Shown here one piece after another: positions 1 through 9,076 of a DNA stretch of 64,000 nucleotides (position 1 is the stretch's first letter; each line of letters opens with the position of its first letter). This DNA is from CAJBVG01 sp943371425 (lineage in GTDB: Bacteria; Bacteroidota; Bacteroidia; Sphingobacteriales; Sphingobacteriaceae): assembly GCA_943371425.1 (NCBI GenBank), contig CALRUR010000005.1:124001-188000 (forward strand). Reading direction: 5' to 3'. The notes below the pieces were generated by a model. It did not search any database and was not told where the DNA came from. It worked only from the letters and a program-made list of their open reading frames with translations. Made by a program: the position numbers and the translations under genes.

Positions 1-1852
1 AATAGGTAGTCCACACATATAAATTCTTATAATCATATTTCAACGTGAAATCGATTCCTTTTGCTATACCATCTTCAATAATATAATCCATACGCTGATA
101 AGCTGGTTTATTAGCATATTCAGCATTATCTGGATAAATTTTATCTCTATTTATATTTGTTAATTGATCGAATTTTTTGATGTAACCTTCAATGTTTAAA
201 GTATAAAACTTAAATAAATCGAATTCAAAACCTGCCACTAAATGACGTGCTTTTTGAAGAGCTGAATTTACATCTTCACCTTTAAAAGTTTTTGGTAAGT
301 TACTTGGTCCTGATAAGAAGCCATAGAATAAATTCACCACATCTCTATCAGAAGTTGCACTCAATAAATTTTGCGAGTAATAACCTGCAGCACCTTTAAA
401 TCGGATGCTTTCTGTAATTATATATTTAGTAGCAAGACGAGGTTCTACTGAAATTTCGTTTAATGATGCGTAATAATGTAACCTGATACTTGGTTCTAAA
501 ATTATTCTGTTGCGCAGGTATTTATATTTAAAATACGTTGCTAATTCAGTAGTAAATTGTTGTTGTTGAATTAAAACTCCACTAGCGTTGGTGAATTTAA
601 AATCGGTTTGAAAACCTAACATATCAATTCCGTATTTCAATTCATCTTTACCATAAAAATAGGTAAAATTTAAACCTGTATTGAAGCCGTTTATTTCACT
701 ATATCTAGGGCTAGTAGTGAGCTGAGGTTGAGAAATTTTATAATTTGAATAGGCGAAGTTACCATCAATTAAAACTGAAGAACCATCAGGAATTAATACG
801 AACGACATACCTCCACCAGCACTGTTCCATTTCAAAGCAGCCGGAGCATCAAATTTAACTTGATCGGTAAAATTAAATCCAAATAGATTTAATTTACTTC
901 CGTTTACACCATTAATAGAAATTTTACCATAAATGTCATTAAAATTATACGGCAAACCTGCTGTATCAACATAACTATAAACGCTTTTTGAAGTGCTTTC
1001 TAAATAAGAAGTTCTGCCGGATAAGATGAACGAAGAATTTCCTTTACCTTCCTTGTATTTAGATAGAGGTCCTTCTAATAATAGTTTAGAAGTAAAAGGA
1101 TTAGTTGCAACTTTACCACTTAATCTTTTCTTATTTCCATCACGCGTAGTAACATCCATTACTGCAGAAACTCTGCCTCCATACTCTGCTCCAAAACCGC
1201 CAGTATGTACTTCAGCATTTCTAATAATATCAGTTTCAAAAACAGAGTATAAACCAATAGAGTGAAATGGATTGTAAATTACCATTCCATCTAAAATGAC
1301 TTTGTTTTGAATAGGGGCACCACCTCTTATATAAAGTTGGCCACCTTGGTCGCCAGTAAAAATAACTCCTGGTAATACTTGTAGATACTGAGCTAAATCG
1401 GGTTCTCCTCCAACAGAGGGTATTTGTGTAATTTGTTTTGGAGTAACTTTTACAACAGAAATTTTAGTTTCCGTTTTTGCCTCCGTTTTATCGGCAGTAA
1501 TTTCAACATCGCGTAGATTTACAGATCGTTCTGATAAAAATAAATTCTGACTTAATTTTTGACCAGCTTTTAAATTGATAATAACTTTAGCTGTATCATA
1601 TCCAAGCCCGGTGCTTACTAGCTTAATAGCACCTGGTTTTAATTTAGTTAAATTATAAAAACCGTTTACATCGGTAGCAACACCAATACTAGTTCCTTCT
1701 ATAAATACATTTGTAAAAATAATGGGTTCACCAGTTTTTTTGTCGTATACAAATCCTCTTATTTCTCCGGTAGTTGCTTGTTGCGCGTAGGTAAAATTGA
1801 AGCCTATACTTAGCAACAATACAAGTGTAATTTTTCTAATCATTTTATGCAT
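1..1852 (-). CDS. TonB-dependent receptor, C-terminus cut off by the window edge
   Basis: Outer-membrane receptor that would import a large substrate with TonB energy; the substrate cannot be told. My translation of the minus strand from ATG 1852 (or the in-frame ATG 1843) stays open for about 617 codons to the window edge. It begins with a signal peptide ending YAQQ, then a carboxypeptidase-regulatory-like domain (about residues 25-105, with GFVYDKKTGEP), then a plug domain (QVLPGVIFTGDQGGQ, YIRGGAPIQNKV, GGFGAEYGGRVSAVMDV) and many alternating beta-barrel strands. No SusD-like partner is visible on this side, so it is not an evident Sus-type pair. It lies downstream of pyrB in the same direction but has its own 76-bp upstream spacer. 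The family call is firm; the missing C-terminus includes the end of the barrel. Confidence 0.93.
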   Translation of the reverse strand, partial: MHKMIRKITLVLLLSIGFNFTYAQQATTGEIRGFVYDKKTGEPIIFTNVFIEGTSIGVATDVNGFYNLTKLKPGAIKLVSTGLGYDTAKVIINLKAGQKLSQNLFLSERSVNLRDVEITADKTEAKTETKISVVKVTPKQITQIPSVGGEPDLAQYLQVLPGVIFTGDQGGQLYIRGGAPIQNKVILDGMVIYNPFHSIGLYSVFETDIIRNAEVHTGGFGAEYGGRVSAVMDVTTRDGNKKRLSGKVATNPFTSKLLLEGPLSKYKEGKGNSSFILSGRTSYLESTSKSVYSYVDTAGLPYNFNDIYGKISINGVNGSKLNLFGFNFTDQVKFDAPAALKWNSAGGGMSFVLIPDGSSVLIDGNFAYSNYKISQPQLTTSPRYSEINGFNTGLNFTYFYGKDELKYGIDMLGFQTDFKFTNASGVLIQQQQFTTELATYFKYKYLRNRIILEPSIRLHYYASLNEISVEPRLATKYIITESIRFKGAAGYYSQNLLSATSDRDVVNLFYGFLSGPSNLPKTFKGEDVNSALQKARHLVAGFEFDLFKFYTLNIEGYIKKFDQLTNINRDKIYPDNAEYANKPAYQRMDYIIEDGIAKGIDFTLKYDYKNLYVWTTY

Positions 1853-1928
1853 AAAAGGATGCAATATAAGAGAATGAACTCATATTTGCTATATGCAATA
1901 GCTATTTTACAATAATATGATTTATTGA

Positions 1929-2861
1929 TTATGCAGGGTTTTGTCCGCCAGCTAGTAAATACAATACAGACATTCTTATGGCTACACCATTCTCTACTTG
2001 GTCGAGTATTATAGATTGTTTTGAATCTGCTACGTCACTGGTTATTTCTACACCTCTGTTTATAGGCCCAGGATGCATTACAATTATTTCTTTGCTTAAT
2101 GAGTTCAGTAATTGTTTATCTAAGCCATACAACATCGCATACTCACGTAATGAAGGGAAGTATTTTATATCCTGTCGTTCGAGTTGTATTCTTAACATGT
2201 TTGCCACATCGCACCATTCTAATGCTTTGCGTAAATCGTATTCAACTTCAACACCTAAACTTCTAATGTATTTTGGTATTAGGGTGCTTGGTCCGCATAC
2301 TTTTACGTTGGCGCCTAATAATTGTAAACATAATATGTTTGAGAGTGCAACTCTTGAGTGTAAAATATCGCCAACAATTACTACTTTTTTTCCGGCTAAA
2401 TCGCCAAGTTTTTCTCGAATAGAAAATGCATCCAATAAAGCTTGGGTCGGGTGTTCGTGAGCACCATCACCTGCATTTACAATATTTGCTTTAATGTGTT
2501 TAGATAAAAATACTGCTGCACCAGGATAGGGGTGTCTCATTACCACCATATCTACCTTCATGGCTAGAATATTATTAACTGTATCTATTAATGTTTCGCC
2601 TTTGCTAACCGATGAAGAAGATGCAGCAAAATTTACCACATCTGCTGATAATCTTTTCTGTGCAAGTTCAAAAGAAAGTTTGGTACGTGTAGAGTTTTCG
2701 AAAAATATATTGGCAATGGTTGTATCGCGGAGAGAAGGAACTTTTTTAATAGGTCGATTGATAATATTTTTAAAATGATCGGCAGTTTCTAAAATGAGTT
2801 GAACATCATTTTCTGTGAGTCCTTTAATTCCTAGTAAGTGTCTTACACTTAATTTCTGCAT
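1929..2861 (-). CDS. pyrB: Aspartate carbamoyltransferase catalytic chain
   Basis: Condenses carbamoyl phosphate with aspartate, the committed step of pyrimidine synthesis, in the cytosol. The 310-residue length fits the catalytic chain. The carbamoyl-phosphate loop STRT is at residues 57-60, HPTQALLD follows in the middle, and the C-terminal HPGPINRG signature is present. No regulatory chain (pyrI) follows. The start codon lies only 4 nt after the pyrR stop, so the two are almost certainly co-transcribed from the pyrR promoter. Nothing is missing or odd in the protein. Confidence 0.97.
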   Translation of the reverse strand: MQKLSVRHLLGIKGLTENDVQLILETADHFKNIINRPIKKVPSLRDTTIANIFFENSTRTKLSFELAQKRLSADVVNFAASSSSVSKGETLIDTVNNILAMKVDMVVMRHPYPGAAVFLSKHIKANIVNAGDGAHEHPTQALLDAFSIREKLGDLAGKKVVIVGDILHSRVALSNILCLQLLGANVKVCGPSTLIPKYIRSLGVEVEYDLRKALEWCDVANMLRIQLERQDIKYFPSLREYAMLYGLDKQLLNSLSKEIIVMHPGPINRGVEITSDVADSKQSIILDQVENGVAIRMSVLYLLAGGQNPA

Positions 2862-2865
2862 CGCT

Positions 2866-3417
2866 TTATTTTTTTTCTATGTCTTTAACTAAAACTACCT
2901 CATCCACCCCTTCCGTTTCTTTCCATTTAACAATTACTTTTTCTGATGAAATGGAATCTACTTGCAAACCAATATAATCTGGTTCTATGGGTAAATGGCG
3001 GGTGTATCTTCTATCTATTAATACCAGTAATTCTACTTTTTGCGGGCGACCAAAGGCTAACATGGCATCGAGCCCAGCACGTATGGTACGGCCGGTGTAT
3101 AATACATCGTCAATAAGAATTACCTTTTTGTTTTCTATAATGAAGTCTATATTCGTAGTGTTTGCTAGTAAAAGTTTTTCACTGGTACGAAAATCGTCTC
3201 TAAAAAAAGTCACATCTAAATTTCCTAGTTTGATGTCTTTCTTCGGCATCAAGGCTTTTAAATGTTCTTGAACTCGTTTAGCCAAATAAATTCCACGAGG
3301 TTGTAAACCTATGAGAACAGAATTCGAGAAATCGTTGTGGTTTTCTATTAATTGATGGCAAAGGCGTTTGATGGTGATATCAAATTTCGGATTTCCGAGT
3401 ATGATGCTTTGCTTCAT
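2866..3417 (-). CDS. pyrR: Bifunctional pyr operon regulator / uracil phosphoribosyltransferase PyrR
   Basis: Type I phosphoribosyltransferase fold of 183 residues. The PRPP loop VILIDDVLYTGRT spans about residues 99-111, and the PRGIYLAKR segment is near residue 40. In Gram-positive bacteria PyrR binds pyr mRNA and controls attenuation, and it also makes UMP from uracil. Its place directly before pyrB suggests a regulatory role here too, but I saw no convincing attenuator between pyrR and pyrB, which are 4 nt apart. The name rests on family resemblance and context; RNA binding is inferred. A TATCTTTG -7 box lies 16 nt before the ATG. Confidence 0.93.
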   Translation of the reverse strand: MKQSIILGNPKFDITIKRLCHQLIENHNDFSNSVLIGLQPRGIYLAKRVQEHLKALMPKKDIKLGNLDVTFFRDDFRTSEKLLLANTTNIDFIIENKKVILIDDVLYTGRTIRAGLDAMLAFGRPQKVELLVLIDRRYTRHLPIEPDYIGLQVDSISSEKVIVKWKETEGVDEVVLVKDIEKK

Positions 3418-3433
3418 TTGGTAATTAATTTTC

Positions 3434-3441
3434 CAAAGATA
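3434..3441 (-). promoter_or_regulatory. Predicted -7 box of the pyrR-pyrB promoter
   Basis: Reads TATCTTTG on the minus strand, a match to the Bacteroidota primary-sigma consensus TAnnTTTG, 16 nt before the pyrR ATG. No clear TTTG -33 box is seen. The DNA just upstream is a TTCGAA-rich near-palindrome. Confidence 0.55.
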
Positions 3442-3479
3442 AGAAAAGATTCGAATTTTCGAATAATCGAACTGTCAAA

Positions 3480-3557
3480 GATTCTTAGCTCACAACGTAC
3501 ACAATGTGCCCACAAAGTAGCACAAAGTTCTCTGCGCCTCTATTACCTCTGCGTCTC
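3480..3557. repeat. Intergenic word repeats (CACAAAGTA-like and CTCTGCGCCTC-like)
   Basis: Between the pyrR promoter and the rpsA terminator the DNA is a chain of near-repeats: CACAAC, CACAAAGTAGCACAAAG, then CTCTGCGCCTC and CTCTGCGTCTC. The second word reappears in reverse complement after the bestrophin gene near 16040. It has no coding potential. It is one of several word families that fill spacers in this window. Confidence 0.7.
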
Positions 3558-3601
3558 AAAAAAATAAAAAAGCCCCGTCTGTATTCCTACAAACGGGGCT
3601 T
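3558..3601 (-). terminator. Intrinsic terminator of rpsA
   Basis: Nine-bp perfect stem AAGCCCCGT (3570-3578) with ACGGGGCTT (3593-3601) and a 14-nt loop. On the minus strand the stem is followed by a run of T broken by one A. It lies 43 nt beyond the rpsA stop and separates rpsA from pyrR. Confidence 0.88.
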
Positions 3602-3604
3602 CTA

Positions 3605-3640
3605 TTAGCACACTAGCATATTAACACACTAGCACACTAT
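3605..3640. repeat. 8-nt word repeat AGCACACT
   Basis: Four and a half tandem, slightly diverged copies of AGCACACT lie just after the rpsA stop codon. The same word in either orientation occurs at 42748-42792 and 45742-45778. Confidence 0.75.
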
Positions 3641-3643
3641 CAA

Positions 3644-5596
3644 CTATTCTGCAGATTCTTCTTCTGATTTTTTAGCTTTTGTGCCTTTTTCAGATTTCTC
3701 CATTGAAGTTTTCAAAGAAGCTAATACTTCAAGATCACCAAGTGTGGTTTTCTCTACAGATTCTTTTACTTTCTTCACAGAAGCAGTAGTTGCTTTTGTT
3801 TCTTTTTTCTTTTTGTCGGTTTCAACAGCTCTCTCTTCCGCTTTCACTTCGTCAACAAGTTTAGAGTGAGAAACTAAAATTCTCTTCGAATCTTTATTGA
3901 ACTCAATAATTTTGAATTCTAACGTTTCCTCTACTTGTGCCATTTTACCATCTGTTTTTACCATGTGTTTTGTAGGAGCAAAACCTTCAACACCGTAAGG
4001 TAAATTGATTACCGCACCTTTGTCAGTAATTTTAGTTACTGTACCTTGGTGAATAGAATCAACAGTAAAGATCGTTTCGAATGTATCCCAAGGGTTTTCT
4101 TCTAATTGTTTGTGACCTAAACTTAACTTACGCTCTTCAGCATTTACTTCTAACACAACCACGTCTAATGTATCACCAACTTTAGTGAACTCATGTGGGT
4201 GGTTAATTTTCTTAGACCATGATAAGTCTGAGATATGGATTAAACCATCGATACCTTCTTCAATCTCTACAAACACACCGAAATTAGTCATGTTTTTAAC
4301 TAATGCTTTGTGCTTGCTACCAACTGGGTAACGATCAGCAACTCCAACCCAAGGGTCAGCAGTTAATTGTTTAATACCCAATGACATTTTACGTTCTTCA
4401 CGATCTAAAGTCAATACAGTTGCTTCCATTTCGTCGCCAACTTTCATGAATTCTTGTGGTGAACGCAAATGTTGCGACCACGACATTTCTGATACGTGAA
4501 TTAAACCTTCAACACCTGGGATGATTTCTAAGAATGCTCCGTAATCTGCAACGGTTACGATTTTACCTTTTACAGTAGAACCTACTTCAATAGCAGTATC
4601 AAGCGACTCCCAAGGATGAGATGTTAATTGTTTTAAACCTAAAGCAATACGTTTCTTCTCGTCATCAAAGTCAAGAACTACCACGTTAATTTTTTGGTCT
4701 AATTTCAATACTTCTTCTGGATGCTCTATGCGGCCCCAAGAAATATCTGTAATGTGTAATAAACCGTCAACACCACCTAAGTCAATGAATACACCGAATG
4801 CAGTAATGTTTTTAACAGTTCCTTCTAATACTTGACCTTTTTCAAGTTTAGAAATGATATCGAATTTCTGACTTTCTAAATCGTCTTCGATTAATACTTT
4901 ATGAGATACGACTACGTTACGGAACTCATGGTTAATTTTAACCACTTTGAATTCCATTGTTTTACCTACGTAAATATCGTAGTCGCGGATAGGCTTAATG
5001 TCGATTTGTGAACCTGGTAAAAATGCTTCTACTCCTTCAATGTCAACAATTAAACCACCTTTAGTTCTGCTCTTCACAAAACCATTGATAATTGAATCTA
5101 ATTCTAATGCTTTGTTGATATTATCCCATGAGCGTTGAGTTTTCGCACGTTTACGAGATAAAATTAACTGACCGTTTTTGTCTTCTTGGTCTTCTACGAA
5201 AACCTCTACAACATCACCGATTTTAATTTCTGGCATATCACGGAATTCCGAAAGAGGTACCATACCATCAGATTTAAATCCAATGTTTAATACAACATCT
5301 TTAGTGTTCATTGATACAACCGATCCTGAAATGATCTCACCTTTGTTGATTGAGTTCAGGGTTGTGGTGTACATGCCTTCTAATTTAGCACGTTCTTCAT
5401 TGGTGTAATTTCCGAATCCTTTTGGATTCATGTCCCAGTCGAAATCTTCTGTTGGGATTAATGATTGAGATTTGATCTCTTCAAGCGATAGTGAATCTGC
5501 TTCCGATTCGATGATCGAATCTTCTGCTCTTGTTCTGAATTCTGCATTCGCTTCTGATGCTAGTAATTCTTTTTCTGTGATTTGTTTTTTAGCCAT
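3644..5596 (-). CDS. rpsA: 30S ribosomal protein S1
   Basis: Binds mRNA on the small ribosomal subunit and helps initiation. About 650 residues with six consecutive S1 (OB-fold) repeats from about residue 85 to 590; repeats read as GxVxxxxxFGVFVDL-type segments followed by GLIHISDLSW-type segments. An acidic N-terminus and a Lys/Glu-rich tail flank them. I place the start at 5596 (MAKKQITE), not at the open frame's end at 5635, because AAGGAG lies 12 nt upstream of that ATG and a TATCTTTG promoter box overlaps the longer start. This is one of the few clear Shine-Dalgarno sites here. It is followed by a strong terminator and is probably monocistronic. Confidence 0.97.
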   Translation of the reverse strand: MAKKQITEKELLASEANAEFRTRAEDSIIESEADSLSLEEIKSQSLIPTEDFDWDMNPKGFGNYTNEERAKLEGMYTTTLNSINKGEIISGSVVSMNTKDVVLNIGFKSDGMVPLSEFRDMPEIKIGDVVEVFVEDQEDKNGQLILSRKRAKTQRSWDNINKALELDSIINGFVKSRTKGGLIVDIEGVEAFLPGSQIDIKPIRDYDIYVGKTMEFKVVKINHEFRNVVVSHKVLIEDDLESQKFDIISKLEKGQVLEGTVKNITAFGVFIDLGGVDGLLHITDISWGRIEHPEEVLKLDQKINVVVLDFDDEKKRIALGLKQLTSHPWESLDTAIEVGSTVKGKIVTVADYGAFLEIIPGVEGLIHVSEMSWSQHLRSPQEFMKVGDEMEATVLTLDREERKMSLGIKQLTADPWVGVADRYPVGSKHKALVKNMTNFGVFVEIEEGIDGLIHISDLSWSKKINHPHEFTKVGDTLDVVVLEVNAEERKLSLGHKQLEENPWDTFETIFTVDSIHQGTVTKITDKGAVINLPYGVEGFAPTKHMVKTDGKMAQVEETLEFKIIEFNKDSKRILVSHSKLVDEVKAEERAVETDKKKKETKATTASVKKVKESVEKTTLGDLEVLASLKTSMEKSEKGTKAKKSEEESAE

Positions 5597-5604
5597 TAAA
5601 TTTA

Positions 5605-5640
5605 TTTCTCCTTTTCCCGTGGTTAGGGACGCCAAAGATA
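5605..5640 (-). promoter_or_regulatory. rpsA promoter -7 box and Shine-Dalgarno
   Basis: TATCTTTG (5640-5633, minus strand) matches TAnnTTTG, with a TTTG at 5660-5657 roughly at -33. Between the box and the ATG lies AAGGAG, an unusually good ribosome-binding site for this phylum. It decides the start at 5596 and gives a leader of about 30 nt. Confidence 0.6.
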
Positions 5641-5770
5641 GGAATTAATGGGAAAACAAAAAATTTTATAATAATTTGATTTTTAAGCTTTTGAAGCTTT
5701 AGCTAAATGCAAGAATCTATGTTTAAAGCCTAATAAAGGCATATTTTTAAGTTTTTGGCTTTGTTGATTT

Positions 5771-6445
5771 TCAAATATTTAAAAGATTTAATTCGCTAAG
5801 CTTATTTTTTACAAAGGCTAATTGCTCTTGGGGAGTAAGAAATGAGTTGTCGAGCACTATCGCGTCATCCGCTTTTTGCAAGGGGCTTTCTTCTCTATGT
5901 GTATCCTCATAATCTCGCATATTTAAGTTTGCCATTACTTCTTCTATTGAGCTATCTTCCCCTTTTTCTAACATCTCTTTGTACCGACGCTGAGCCCTTA
6001 TCATTGGGTGAGCAGTCATAAATATCTTTAATTGTGCATTTGGGAAAACGGTAGTTCCAATGTCTCTTCCATCCATTACCACATTATGCTTACTTCCTAA
6101 TTTACGCTGCATTTTCACCATTTCATGGCGAACCTCCTTTATAGTGCTCACTAAACTTACACGCTGTGAAACATCCATGGTGCGTATCTCTTTAGAAACA
6201 TCTACTCCATTTAATAAAAATGTCTCAAAATTTACGTCAATATTGATGTGTGCTAAAGCTGAAATTATTTTTTTATGATCTTTTGGGTCGATGTTTTCTT
6301 GCATAGTATACAAGGTTACACACCTGTACATGGCTCCCGAATCTATGTATGTAAATTGTATGTCTTTTGCTAATGCTTTAGCAATGGTACTCTTGCCGCA
6401 AGAGGAATATCCATCAATGGCTATATTTATGGGTTTTGTCGACAT
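5771..6445 (-). CDS. cmk: Cytidylate kinase
   Basis: Phosphorylates CMP and dCMP with ATP in the cytosol, feeding CTP and dCTP pools. 224 residues with Walker A GYSSCGKST at residues 12-20 (Lys18), the VMDGRDIGTTVFP signature in the middle, and the RAQRRYKEM arginine-rich lid. It lies directly downstream of porQ (20 nt), a pairing common in Bacteroidota, yet has its own near-leaderless promoter box TACCTTTG 7 nt before the ATG. A small GCCT/AGGC hairpin near 5727-5740 could end the transcript weakly. Length and motifs are complete. Confidence 0.96.
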   Translation of the reverse strand: MSTKPINIAIDGYSSCGKSTIAKALAKDIQFTYIDSGAMYRCVTLYTMQENIDPKDHKKIISALAHINIDVNFETFLLNGVDVSKEIRTMDVSQRVSLVSTIKEVRHEMVKMQRKLGSKHNVVMDGRDIGTTVFPNAQLKIFMTAHPMIRAQRRYKEMLEKGEDSSIEEVMANLNMRDYEDTHREESPLQKADDAIVLDNSFLTPQEQLAFVKNKLSELNLLNI

Positions 6446-6452
6446 CTAGTCG

Positions 6453-6460
6453 CAAAGGTA
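6453..6460 (-). promoter_or_regulatory. Predicted -7 box of cmk
   Basis: Reads TACCTTTG on the minus strand, 7 nt before the cmk ATG, inside the short gap after porQ. The predicted RNA start would be at or next to the start codon. Confidence 0.5.
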
Positions 6461-6465
6461 ATAAA

Positions 6466-7536
6466 TTAACTGTTTGATTTTTTCTTACGATAAAAATCGC
6501 CTGGATTGAGAGATAAACTGAACATGTTAGTACTTCCAGATAAATGGTAACGCGCAGAGCCATAGCTCAAATTAATCTTTTTAATGCGTAAGCCGAAGCC
6601 CCATGAAAAACCTACTGTTCCTGGTTTTTCTTCTATCGATAATTCTCTTCTTTGTTGGTGATTATAGCCTACTCTTAGATTTAAGTTTTCTGATAATAAA
6701 AATTCGGTACCAATGACCACATGGCGCATTACTTTATCTCCAAAATTAAACTCTTCTTTAATCGGTAATCCGGTTGATAAATCAATTTGATTAGAACTAT
6801 TCAATTCATCATCATATGTTAAATCGAATTTCTGAAGATTGTGTAAAGTTAAGGTAAATCGGAAAGGTGCATGAGCTAATTTTTTTGATACTGCAAATCG
6901 AGCTTCAAAAGGTAAAGCTTCTATATTTCCATAATAACTCTTTACTTGCGAACCTACATTTAATAAAGAGAATGACAATCCTAAACCACTTGCACTATCT
7001 GTATAGGAGCCTCCCAAATCTAATGCTATACCAGTTGAGCGGTACGACTCTAAATTAGAGAAAAGCAACTTCATGGTAGCCCCGTAATTAAACTGTTTGA
7101 AAGGGCGGGCGTAGGTAAAATTGAAAGTGTTTTCGTTGGCTTTAAAGGATCCTTGTTCATTCCCAATATCGTCGCGCATTACAAAATCACCATAATTAAT
7201 ATAATTTACCCCAATACCAAACATCCCCACATTATTTACTTTAAAAGCCGAGGAAATATGTCCGTATTGTATGTCTTGAAAATAATTGCAAATGTTTAAA
7301 CTCCACATATTATCCATACGTGTATTTAATAAACTAGGGTTTTGAGTAATATTGGCTATATCATTATCGGCCACCACTGCATGATAACCTCCTAGCGCAG
7401 TAATTTTTGCACTTGCTGGTAAATGTAAATAGGCAAAACTGCGGCTTCCACCAAGTTGAGCATAAGCACCCGCAAGGTTTAGTAATAAACTTAGGAGTGT
7501 TATTATAAATAGCTTTTTTGCGAACATTGCATGCAT
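6466..7536 (-). CDS. porQ: Type IX secretion system protein PorQ
   Basis: Outer-membrane barrel protein of the FadL/UPF0164-like fold that works in T9SS maturation of surface cargo. A signal peptide ends at about residue 26 (AYAQ); the mature start LGGSRSFAYLHLPASA and NITQNPSLL are characteristic of PorQ. The rest is a series of amphipathic beta strands ending in an aromatic-rich strand. 356 residues from ATG 7536; ATG 7527 (MFAKKLF) is an equally good start. A TAAGTTTG box lies 5 nt upstream of the longer start, which favours a near-leaderless mRNA or the shorter start. At least six proteins in this window carry T9SS tails and would be its clients. Confidence 0.9.
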   Translation of the reverse strand: MHAMFAKKLFIITLLSLLLNLAGAYAQLGGSRSFAYLHLPASAKITALGGYHAVVADNDIANITQNPSLLNTRMDNMWSLNICNYFQDIQYGHISSAFKVNNVGMFGIGVNYINYGDFVMRDDIGNEQGSFKANENTFNFTYARPFKQFNYGATMKLLFSNLESYRSTGIALDLGGSYTDSASGLGLSFSLLNVGSQVKSYYGNIEALPFEARFAVSKKLAHAPFRFTLTLHNLQKFDLTYDDELNSSNQIDLSTGLPIKEEFNFGDKVMRHVVIGTEFLLSENLNLRVGYNHQQRRELSIEEKPGTVGFSWGFGLRIKKINLSYGSARYHLSGSTNMFSLSLNPGDFYRKKKSNS

Positions 7537-7541
7537 AACGA

Positions 7542-7549
7542 CAAACTTA
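7542..7549 (-). promoter_or_regulatory. Predicted -7 box of porQ
   Basis: Reads TAAGTTTG on the minus strand, 5 nt before ATG 7536. If real, RNA starts within a few nt of that ATG, so ATG 7527 may be the true start. Confidence 0.5.
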
Positions 7550-7560
7550 AAGATTAATTG

Positions 7561-7638
7561 TGAATTATGAATTATGAATTAACCGATGAGGTTACTGCCT
7601 TGCTCAATTCATAATTCATAATTCATAATTCATAATTA
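7561..7638. repeat. Inverted array of the 7-nt word AATTCAT
   Basis: Left arm of GAATTAT units (7562-7580), a 25-nt centre, and a right arm of ATTCATA units (about 7606-7637) form a long imperfect hairpin between porQ and the helicase gene. The right arm overlaps the last codons and the stop of the helicase gene. The word returns at 56555-56588. Confidence 0.8.
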
Positions 7639-9040
7639 ATTTGGGGTGGAAATTCACCAAGAAAACCTCTGTTTGTGCTCGTGTAATCGCAGTATATAGC
7701 CAGCGTAGGAAATCAGCATTCATCATTTCATCTGTTATATAGCCTTGATCTATAAACACAGCTTTCCATTGCCCACCTTGAGCTTTGTGGCAGGTAACTG
7801 CGTAAGCGAATTTAATTTGTAAGGCATTGTAATAAGGGTCTGCTTTTATAGCAATTAAGCGTTCGCGTTTATTGGGTATGTCGGCATAATCGGCACTTAC
7901 ACTATCATATAATTGTTTCTGTTCGGCTTGAGTTAAAGCGGGGCTCTCTGAGGTTAATGTATTGAGTAAAACTTTTACAGTGATGGTAGGTTGCTTTTCA
8001 AAATCTACTAATTGAACACTTGCTTCTGCGAACTTAAAGCCATGCATCTCTTCTTCTTTTCTAACTCTGCTAACTTTTAATAATTCGCCATTCGCAATAA
8101 AACCCTGTTCCTCTTCGGGCAACCAGAAATAATTGTTTTTCACTACCATCAAATAATCGCCTGCCGAAATTTCTTCCTCCCTAAATAATATTCTTGCTCG
8201 AATGGCTTGGTTGAAATTATTTGCATTTTTATTCGACCGGCAAATCACTAAGCTTTCTTCCATGCCGTATTTATTGTAGGCATATTGTAAGCCATCTTCC
8301 AGCCGATCTCCGTTAATCATAAAAAAATCTGAGAATCCTTTGCTTTTTAGTTGAGGTAAAAAGCTTTTATTTTCTTTGAGCAAAGACCTAATATTGGTAG
8401 CATTGTATAAGATTCCAGAGGCCTTCTCTTGTCGTACCACTTCGGTTAACTCTTGCTCTAAGACTTTCAACCCATAGTGTCCTTCTAATACAGACTTGCT
8501 TAGCGCCGGACTTAAATCTGAGCCCACGGGTGGAAGTTGGGCGGTGTCGCCAATAAATAATATTTTACAATTTTGGTCGGCTTTGTACACAAATTTTATC
8601 AAATCGTCTAGTAAACTTTCCTTACTAAATTGCAAACTTGCATCGCTTTGTACGGAGCCTGCAATCATCGACGATTCGTCTACAATAAATAGGGTATCGC
8701 GGTGTTTGTTTTCTGTTAATTGAAAGCCGGCTTGAATATCTACCGACGATTTTCTTCGGTAAATTTTTTTGTGGATAGTGGAGGCTTGCTTACCGGTGTA
8801 TTCGCTGAGCACTTTGGCTGCCCTACCAGTTGGAGCTAAAAGTACTGGTTTGAGTTTGAATGTAGGCAATAGCTTAACCAATGCCTTCATGGTGCTAGTT
8901 TTACCAGTACCAGCATATCCTTTTAATATATAAGCAGCCAAATCATTCCGTTCTAATGCAAACTTTTCAAAATTTCGGAAAAATTGTAGCTGACCCTCAG
9001 TGGGTTCATGCCCAAGGTATTTTGTAATTTCTGGAATCAA
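7616..9040 (-). CDS. RecD-like superfamily 1 DNA helicase (AAA family)
   Basis: ATP-driven DNA helicase or repair ATPase of the RecD2/UvrD-like group. Walker A KGYAGTGKTST is near residue 40, followed by PTGRAAKVL (Ia), FIVDESSMI (Walker B), FIGDTAQLPPVG (III), TCHKAQGGQW (V) and LYTAITRAQ (VI). The start is TTG at 9040: an in-frame stop lies just upstream and no ATG precedes the Walker A. The last residues, including the stop, come from the AATTCAT repeat array, so the natural C-terminus seems to have been replaced by repeat DNA. Diverges from the DUF3822 gene across 36 bp. No RecB or RecC partners are nearby. Confidence 0.88.
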   Translation of the reverse strand: MIPEITKYLGHEPTEGQLQFFRNFEKFALERNDLAAYILKGYAGTGKTSTMKALVKLLPTFKLKPVLLAPTGRAAKVLSEYTGKQASTIHKKIYRRKSSVDIQAGFQLTENKHRDTLFIVDESSMIAGSVQSDASLQFSKESLLDDLIKFVYKADQNCKILFIGDTAQLPPVGSDLSPALSKSVLEGHYGLKVLEQELTEVVRQEKASGILYNATNIRSLLKENKSFLPQLKSKGFSDFFMINGDRLEDGLQYAYNKYGMEESLVICRSNKNANNFNQAIRARILFREEEISAGDYLMVVKNNYFWLPEEEQGFIANGELLKVSRVRKEEEMHGFKFAEASVQLVDFEKQPTITVKVLLNTLTSESPALTQAEQKQLYDSVSADYADIPNKRERLIAIKADPYYNALQIKFAYAVTCHKAQGGQWKAVFIDQGYITDEMMNADFLRWLYTAITRAQTEVFLVNFHPKLIMNYEL

Positions 9041-9064
9041 TGTTCAAAAACTGCTAAAAAATAA

Positions 9065-9072
9065 TACATTTG
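9065..9072 (+). promoter_or_regulatory. Predicted -7 box of the DUF3822-rsmD-coaD operon
   Basis: TACATTTG, a perfect TAnnTTTG match, ends 4 nt before ATG 9077. The following C and spacing are almost identical to the pyrE box at 11783, which predicts a leaderless mRNA. Confidence 0.6.
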
Positions 9073-9076
9073 CCGT

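Noticed and set aside
1978..2460. 160-residue plus-strand frame inside pyrB
   Set aside because: Antisense shadow of pyrB, which is complete and conserved.
7561..7638. CRISPR array or other repeat-spacer structure
   Set aside because: Units are 7 nt with no unique spacers and no cas genes; the pattern is an inverted array of words.
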